64,000 nucleotides of DNA from Taxawa tesnikishii (nom. ined.) (lineage: Eukaryota; Ascomycota; Dothideomycetes; Dothideales). How positions within the stretch are numbered: the stretch's first letter is position 1; each line of letters opens with the position of its first letter. Under the pieces are notes generated by a model. It was not told where the DNA came from and did not search any database. It saw only the letters and a program-made list of their open reading frames with translations. Shown in pieces: positions 58,063-64,000 of the stretch. The DNA is taken from positions 682,001-746,000 of the forward strand of contig JAPDRO010000002.1 in assembly GCA_030247885.1 (NCBI GenBank), given 5' to 3'. Both the position numbers and the translations under genes were made by a program.

Positions 58063-59087
58063 TCAGACGAAATCAATGCCTTCCTCCTCAGCAGCGCGAA
58101 GTATGTAGGACCGTACCTAAGGGAGGTAAGTACAAGTTTGATAAGCGCATGTTTTGGGAGCACTCACCTTCGCGTCCGGTGCAAGATCAATCGCTAAAGC
58201 TCCACTGTTGTCCTTCTTGTCCGTCTGTGCACCTGCCTTGAGCAGCACGAGCGCTGTGTCGCCATGACCTTCTGCGATGGCTTCTGACCGTCAGCAAAGC
58301 TAGACAGACTACGCAGAGGCACCTGGTATCACAGAACACTGATCTGGCACAAACATACCGTGATGCAGTGCCGTACAGCCATCCATGTCCGTCGCATTCA
58401 CCGGGCTTCTGCTCTCTAACAACAGCTTCACGATCGGTCCATTGCCCACAGCAGAAGCCCTGTGAAGCGGCAACTGTCCTCTCTTGTCCTTGAGTCTTGC
58501 GCTCGCTTTCTTAGCTATGAGCTTCTTCGCTGTGTCCAGGTTACTCTTAGAGGCCGCAAAGTGCAGGGCTGTTTGGCCGTTGTTCGTCGTCATGGATGGG
58601 TCGGCATCCTTGTTTAGAAGAAAATCCACGAGGGCGTCGCCGTCTTTGAGGGATGATGCGATCATGAGCGGAGTCCAGCCTGCCCCATCCTGAGAGTATG
58701 TCAGAGCAGTGTGCTCGGAGCAACCACGCGAGAACACACTTGCACGTCGGCATCGAAGCCTTTCCGGTCGGCGAGGAGCTCGACTATGGGAAGACGATTG
58801 AATGAGGCGGCCCAGTGTACAGGCAATCGGTCATCATCGTCGCGACGACTGGACAGCTTTGGGTTTGCCTGAGCACATCAGCTTCTGTCCGCTCGACGGA
58901 AGTGATAGCGTAGGCGTGAGGGGCAACTTGATGGTGCGTGACTTACGTTTAGCAACGCTTCCACAGCGTTTGCTTTCAAAATGGCATCAGTAAGTGAGAA
59001 AGAAGACCAGCAGTAGTATCACATACTTTGGCCATCACGACAAGCCTGGTGTATAGCGAACTTGTCTTCCTGGTTGCTTGAAGCCAT
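58063..59087 (-). CDS. NAS6: 26S proteasome assembly chaperone, ankyrin repeat protein (Nas6/gankyrin-like)
   Basis: Six exons: 59087-59027, 58972-58947, 58868-58740, 58689-58359, 58280-58168 and 58116-58063; frame intact, 237 aa. The second exon is only 26 nt. The start MASSNQEDKFAIHQACRDGQ is followed by TNAVEALLNANPKL and DRLPVHWAASFNRLPIVELL, GWTPLMIASSLKDGDALVDF, GQTALHFAASKSNLDTAKKL, GQLPLHRASAVGNGPIVKLL, CTALHHAIAEGHGDTALVLL and GALAIDLAPDAKVRSYI, i.e. about seven ankyrin repeats, the length and order of Nas6/PSMD10. It binds the C-terminal domain of the Rpt3 ATPase and guides assembly of the 19S regulatory particle. All five introns fall between or within repeats and join in frame. 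A generic ankyrin protein is the alternative, but length and repeat count favour Nas6. Confidence 0.88.
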
Positions 59088-60312
59088 CGTCTTTGTATAG
59101 AAGATTGTTGTGATCGGCAAAAGCTCAAGAGAAACGAAGATGACGTCGCCAGAGACCCCACAGAGGAAGCCACGTGGGGGCGAGTCTGGGGAAGGCCCGA
59201 GATCCCGATATCCCGAAATGAGAGTGAGACCAACATCCGTGTTAGTTACGACATGTTAGCGACACCAAGCCTTCGACTACTCGGCCTTATATCCTTACTT
59301 CAAATGACTATCGTGTTGTGCTTATCGTGGGAGCTGCATCAAGATCATGCATGCCTGGGGTCTTGAGACGACACGGTTCTAACGATCAAACTCCATGCAA
59401 GGAAAGAGCTTCATGATACTCAATTGCGGTGGCATGATCTTGTCAATCCAGCCCCAACAGACTCATGCTCTCTTAGCGGTCTGGAGTACAGAAGAGCGGA
59501 GAAGAACGTCAAAATGTGCGGCATTTCGGATCTTCGTCTGACCACCCACTACCATCGAAATAAGAACTGTATCGGTCCGGTCAGGATATCTTTGTCCTCA
59601 GCCGCCTGTGTACCGACATGCCGTGCCTGGCTGAGTTGGTGTATTCAGCAAGGCGAGCGAGGTTGCCGAGCGCCACGTAAAGCCGCTAGCAAGCCGTCTC
59701 GGCTTCAGCGAAGGCTCGACATGTGTAGTAAAGTTTTAGGCAAGAAGACAAAGACTGTCTTAGCGCTACTTCTCTGCAAGTATCGCACATGAGCTAGATT
59801 TCTGTCGCAGCTGTAACAACCCAGACATTCGTGCTGGGAGAGTGACAGGAAGCTGGATAGAGTAGTATCCGAAAGCTCGTCAGAGCTACGATTGGAACAC
59901 ACCTGGAAGATGCATCTTGCGCACTGACACGCATGCAGCAGCAATGATGGGAAAGGGAAGCGGCTGAACTACAGTACTTACCTTGACGCGGGCATCTGTA
60001 CCATCACTTTGGGTCGAGAAGACACGCTTTCAGGTCGTACCTCATACTTCACCGCTGTTCTAGGCTCTCTACCCTAGATGTAACTCGCTGCACACACCTT
60101 TATTGTAGGAGGTAAGCTTGTAATTTATGACACCCTACTGTAAGTGGTATATTTTCGCGATGTTCTTCATCATTGTTGAACATTATAGTTGCTTGGAATC
60201 CTACATTTCCGTTTGCACACCTTTTCTTGGTGTTTGTAATACCTCTTGCGCATACCTTACGTTGAATCTGACAACGATGCAGGGCTAAACCTTCCGCAAT
60301 CGAGTAGCAACG
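59088..60312. other. Intergenic, NAS6 promoter side; no gene seen
   Basis: 1.2 kb. Apart from the NAS6 5' flank nothing could be assigned. The part from about 60050 to 60300 is visibly AT-richer than the genes around it and leads into the oxoamine synthase relic. Confidence 0.45.
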
Positions 60313-61588
60313 TTGTATGCATCGACCGGGCCAGGCGTAGACTTTGGGGTCTTGTGTGACGAAAAGGAACCCTCTCCCTTCGAGGTGTCAGTACGCGAGA
60401 TTATTCAGGACAACGGCAGGGGTCAGACAATCCAGCCTCTGACGGGACTCCAGCTGATCTTTTCTTACGACGAAAAGCACGACACGGCATCAGGATCGTT
60501 CTCAACAGACCGACCTTGCGAAAAGCTATTCATGCTGCATGCTGGTGACCCCTTCAAGCCCTTGTCATCCGAAGGACGTTTCGCTCATTACTATGTTGAA
60601 CCTCTTTCCGACTGTGGGGCAAGGACAAGCGCGTGCTTCTTAATCGATGCCCAGCCAGAGTCTCGGTTCAAGAGCCTGGCGGTGCCTCTTCCACGGTCAT
60701 CAACGGTGCCTCACATAACAATGCCGGTTTCTACAGCGCGACAAAGCAGTCCGAAGAACTTCAACGACGTTGTTCGGATAGCCTTCCTGTTGCTGGCGTG
60801 GACGCAGCGCAACTGCTGGATGCTGCTACTCGTACAGAGATTGCTAAATTCCTCGATACCGACTTCTGCTATGCCGCAAGTACGGGTTACCGGTCGAACT
60901 ATGTGACAACACCAGCGCTTGTGGACAAGACATTCCTTATCATACCGAACTAGTTGCATAACGGAGTTCGTCCGCAACGACACGAGGCAGCTAGAGACGG
61001 TCTTGGAAGAGTTTGGAAAGGAACATGTCAAAACGCTCATCGCTATCGAAGGTATCTACAAGTTAGTGGCTTCTTCGAACGATACCTCCCGTCCTTCAAA
61101 CCGTTGACATGTCCCTAAGCATGAATGGCGATATCCCCCTCTGCGAGGTCTCAACGGACTGAAAAAACAATGTGACTTCGTCCTCTACTGCGACGAGGCT
61201 CACTCCTTCTTATCGATTGGCAAGTCTGGACAGAAAAGTCTAGAACTTTGAAACGACGAGTGCCCTGGAATGCCTGTCCCTGACCACCTGTTCGACATAC
61301 GGGCTCTGGAATACCAAACACGTCGCAGACGAGATGACCGTTCTGCTCCGCCATCCCTCCGGACTTATATACGGCCACGAACTGCGGAACAGATCATCCA
61401 TGCTCAATACACAAGGCTCGTTCCACCATGTTCTTAGCTTTACGGGCGGAGATTTGACAGGATCAAGAACCTGGATTCAAGAATCGCAATGGACGAGCAG
61501 AGGTTACGTGCTCACATCTTACACTCAGCCATTCATTATGAATATGATTCGGGTAGTGTTGGAGAAACGTAGCACGGCGTTAGCATGA
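60313..61588 (+). pseudogene. Relic of a PLP-dependent alpha-oxoamine synthase (serine palmitoyltransferase-like)
   Basis: Ordered but broken pieces of one enzyme: an N-terminal part (CDEKEPSPFEVSVREIIQDN, DAQPESRFKS), then in another frame TVINGASHNNAGFYSATKQS and FCYAASTGYRSNYVTTPALV (the substrate-entry and PLP-phosphate region), then RNDTRQLETVLEEFGKEHVK with LIAIEGIY, SMNGDIPLCEV, and CDFVLYCDEAHSFLSIGKSG (PLP ring-binding Asp/His region). Between pieces whole segments are missing: the strand before TVINGAS, the DELCHNS-like stretch after LIIP, and the PLP lysine loop, where DIR is followed by a scrambled stretch without lysine near 61290-61310. Several stops interrupt the rest. This is loss of function by deletion, not only single-base shifts. 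The family includes SPT, AONS and the Fum8-type enzymes of sphinganine-analogue pathways; which one cannot be said. Confidence 0.75.
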
Positions 61589-61612
61589 AGAGGTGATGTG
61601 TCTGTCCTACTA

Positions 61613-62648
61613 CTACCGGAACCACCAGTTCACCTTCTGCTCATCAGTACATGAATGTTTTCAAGCATGAATACTAACACTCACCGAACCGGTCATTCCT
61701 TCACCAACGCCCTTGATACTATGCCACCAGCCCTTAGGTATGAACAAACCGTCCCCGCTGTGGACCTTACATTCCCAGCCCATCTGTCTGACTAGTTCAT
61801 CTGTTGCTTCCCCTTCCTTTCCCCAAACTACCTCCTCGAGGATTTTCCTTTCTTCGCCCTCCATCATTTCCGCTCCTCTCATTGTTGCACTCGCAGTGCC
61901 TCCAATCATCCGCTGCACATCCGCAAAGATAGCCCGTCCAACATCAGGCTGGAACAAGCGCACTCTCTTTGTCCCTGCCAACTGCACGAACAGGTTCGGG
62001 TTTGGATCTCGGTGGAGAGGTGTGTACGTCGGTGCCTGTCCGAGCCAGATACTGGTGCCGTAAATATCGCCCTTACCGACCTGCACTAACTCCGGGGTTG
62101 GGACATCGTCGCGCAACTTCGCCGGCAGATCAGAAAGCGAGGCCTGCGCGAGATACACACGGGCTTTGAGCACGGAGGAGGCGGCTCTATGAGAAGTCAG
62201 TAGATGAGTTCGAAAGGGAATTGCTGGCTAGCAACACTGTTTCTCCGCTTTCTGTTCGTACGCGGGAACCGGCCTGTCTGACGCACTCGAGGAAGAAAGA
62301 TAGCGGTTGCTCCATTTGGGCGAACTGGTCTCCGTTCGTAATCTCAAGAGGCACGATTGTCGCGCCATAGTCTTGGAGGTATTTGGTGTTGAGAGTGGCC
62401 GGGATGGTTGCGTGCGCAGGTCGGAACCATTTCTTTACCGCTGGAAGGCTCTTGAAGGTGCCTCGGGGTAGTAGGGCAGGGACTGTCGGCTCGAAGGCAT
62501 GGGAGCGGAAGGTGGCGAGGGTCGTGTCCTCCAGTAATGGCACGGCTCTCAGCTCTGTCGAGGCAGAGGTCAGGTATCTACGGAGCCACAATCGTTCTAC
62601 GACAACGGAATGACAAGCTGTTGCTCGCAGTGCTCGCATCTGCCACAT
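61613..62648 (-). CDS. JmjC/cupin-8 domain protein (Fe(II)/2-oxoglutarate oxygenase)
   Basis: Exons 62648-62236, 62186-61685 and 61633-61613; frame intact, 311 aa. The last exon is just seven codons and completes GMTGSVNWWFR, the usual end of small JmjC hydroxylases. The iron-binding HxD is in YTPLHRDPNPNLFVQLAGTK (His196, Asp198), with the distal histidine in FIPKGWWHSIKG. FKSLPAVKKWF and MEQPLSFFLECVRQ belong to the N-terminal part. The start MWQMRALRATACHSVVVERL with LWLRRYLTSA is Arg-rich, without acids, and could be a mitochondrial targeting sequence. By family these enzymes hydroxylate proteins or tRNA (JMJD5, TYW5, FIH-like); the substrate is unknown. The stop lies 25 nt from the end of the neighbouring relic. 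Confidence 0.85.
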
Positions 62649-62889
62649 TCATCGCCCGCCGGTAATGTAGACTTTGGTGGTTCCACCCAACAGCCCGCTA
62701 CATGTAGAGGGTTGTCAGAAGTTGAGATTTGCACGACGCGACAGGCTCGCGCTCGTGTCCGTCTTCCCCGCATCTACGGTATTGACTCCGCATTTGGCAG
62801 TCAGATTGAAGTGTTCACGTTGAACAATTATCTGAACATACACTCCCACCTTCACACATACTCTCTACGGACAGTGACTCCCTCACACC
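62649..62889. promoter_or_regulatory. Divergent promoter region, JmjC gene and CCDC25 gene
   Basis: 241 nt between two divergent start codons; both promoters must lie here or overlap. No named element recognised. Confidence 0.5.
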
Positions 62890-63885
62890 ATGGTCTACTA
62901 TTTCACCAGCAACGTCGTCACTCCTGGCGCTTACCTGTATATGGTACGCACCTCCATGAACGTACAAGAGCTGGGACTTTACCAACAACGATTAGGGCAA
63001 GGACAAAGTGGAAAGTGAGCACAACGAGCGTGGCGGCGTGCTGCTTCGTCTACTAACATTCGAGAAGATGAGGACCTAATCAAGTACGGACTTGAGGAAG
63101 ATGTCTGGTCAGGCTCTCGAACTCCCATGCAAACTCTAAGAGACTGATTTTTTTCCAGGGTATGCGCCCCGAATCTAGTCTTCCGGAAACATCGTTTAAG
63201 GTCTGACACCTCCAAGTTCCACGTCGACAATCTTTCAAGCGCACACGTCTATGTCCGGTTACGCGAGGGCGAGACCTGGGACAAAATCCCACAAGCACTT
63301 CTCACCGACTGCGCCCAACTCACGAAGGCAAATTCCATAGAAGGTCCGGAGCTGCATTCCCTTCCCGAGCCCCAGACTGAGTGTATCATGCTACAGGTAA
63401 CAAAAGGACAACATCACCGTCATCTATACGCCATGGTCGAATCTGAAAAAGGACGGTAGTATGGCCGTGGGTCAAGTCGGTTTCAAGGACCAGAAAAAGG
63501 TCAGGCGGGTGTATGTCGAGAGGAGGGAGAACCCTATCGTCAACCGGTTGAGCAAGACGAAGGTGGAGAAGTTTCCTGACTTGAGGCAAGAGAAGGCAGA
63601 TAGGGAGAAGGAGCTGAGGAAGAAGGACAGGGCGACACAGCAGGCGAGGGTATGTTCTTCGCTACTTGTGTATTGCTCAAACTGTGCTCGACGCATTGAG
63701 CGGGCTGGACAGAGGATAAGCTACTGACTACGTTTCAGGCAAAGGAAGAGGCGAGGATTGCGAAGGAGCGAAAAGAGCTGGCTTGGCAGAAGGATCATAT
63801 GTACGACGACCTGCACTCCGAGGAGGCCATGCTCGAGTCCAGCAATCAGGATCGAGACGCCGATTTCCTTGACGATTTTATGTAG
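62890..63885 (+). CDS. CCDC25 family protein (NFACT-R/DUF814 domain)
   Basis: Exons 62890-62943, 62996-63014, 63068-63107, a 1-nt exon at 63159, 63217-63343, 63397-63649 and 63739-63885. The joined start is MVYYFTSNVVTPGAYLYMGK then DKVENEDLIKYGLEEDVW; FHVDNLSSAHVYVRLREGET follows directly in other members, which needs the one-base exon G between introns 63108-63158 and 63160-63216. Without the second excision the protein gains 19 residues in frame. NITVIYTPWSNLKKDGSMAV, ENPIVNRLSKTKVEKFPDLR, a long Lys/Glu coiled coil and the end SNQDRDADFLDDFM complete the family pattern. The frame breaks at AAAA 63402-63405; one more A gives IEGNKKDNITV. With both, 213 aa. The NFACT-R fold is shared with ribosome quality-control factors; human CCDC25 binds DNA at the cell surface, but the fungal role is unknown. 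Confidence 0.9.
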
Positions 63886-64000
63886 GCAAACGTTGTCTGG
63901 TTGAACAGACTCTTTCCACTCTCTTTGCCACGATGATTCGCAAGTCATCATTGGAAGAGTTATCGTCATTAATCACGTGAGAGTTTAAGCATCCCTGCAT

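Noticed and set aside
2466-63885. Programmed ribosomal frameshifting or widespread pseudogenes as cause of the frame breaks
   Set aside because: Breaks differ in sequence, lie in essential housekeeping genes, almost always lack bases at homopolymers, and have no common slippery motif or pseudoknot-like context.

Overview
The window reads as nuclear DNA of a filamentous ascomycete, most likely a Dothideomycete. The gene families, the short (about 45-70 nt) introns with CTRAY-type branch sites, and the Zn2Cys6 / PF11951 regulators support this; the class is an inference from remembered protein families, not from a search. It is gene-rich, with no rRNA, tRNA, CRISPR array or intact transposon seen.

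Layout. 1-1.2 kb: 3' part of a fungal-specific transcription factor. 2.5-11.8 kb, minus strand: a GCK-III/Ste20-type kinase (Nak1/POD-6 group), a UBA-UAS-UBX protein, and the peroxisomal AAA-ATPase PEX1. 12-15 kb: a gene graveyard with a decayed Zn2Cys6 regulator and an RTA1-like membrane protein fragment. 15.1-24.8 kb, plus strand: lumazine synthase (RIB4), the H3K4 methyltransferase SET1, and a SERCA-type Ca2+ pump. 25.1-28.7 kb, minus: eIF3m and mevalonate kinase. 29.5-32.2 kb: dipeptidyl-peptidase 5. 33.6-35.6 kb: a C2H2 zinc-finger factor. 35.6-38.5 kb: a gene-free stretch full of simple repeats. 38.5-49 kb: BEM46-like hydrolase, proteasome beta-1 (PRE3), a Pho80-type cyclin, and a TPS3/TSL1-type trehalose synthase regulatory subunit. 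50.9-59.1 kb: an unknown protein, ATG5, ERCC8/CSA-like WD40 protein, another unknown, a small C2H2 protein, and the ankyrin proteasome chaperone NAS6. 60.3-61.6 kb: relic of an alpha-oxoamine synthase. 61.6-63.9 kb: a JmjC/cupin-8 protein and a CCDC25 homologue, divergently arranged.

The genes are unlinked housekeeping functions (peroxisome import, proteasome, autophagy, chromatin, calcium, sterol, riboflavin, trehalose); no operon-like or biosynthetic cluster logic was found. Several neighbours share short divergent intergenic regions that probably serve as bidirectional promoters.

The most striking property is technical. Eleven genes with clear coding logic each carry one or more frame breaks, nearly all at a short homopolymer, and in nearly every case a missing base (sometimes two) restores the family-conserved reading frame to its conserved C-terminus. 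Eleven other genes are unbroken. This pattern fits systematic homopolymer under-calling in the assembly better than biology. The truly degenerate loci (12-15 kb, 60.3-61.6 kb) differ: they have internal deletions, stop codons and lost catalytic residues. The most unusual biological candidate is in the CCDC25 gene, where two introns appear to flank an exon of a single nucleotide, which suggests obligatory sequential splicing of the stwintron kind.
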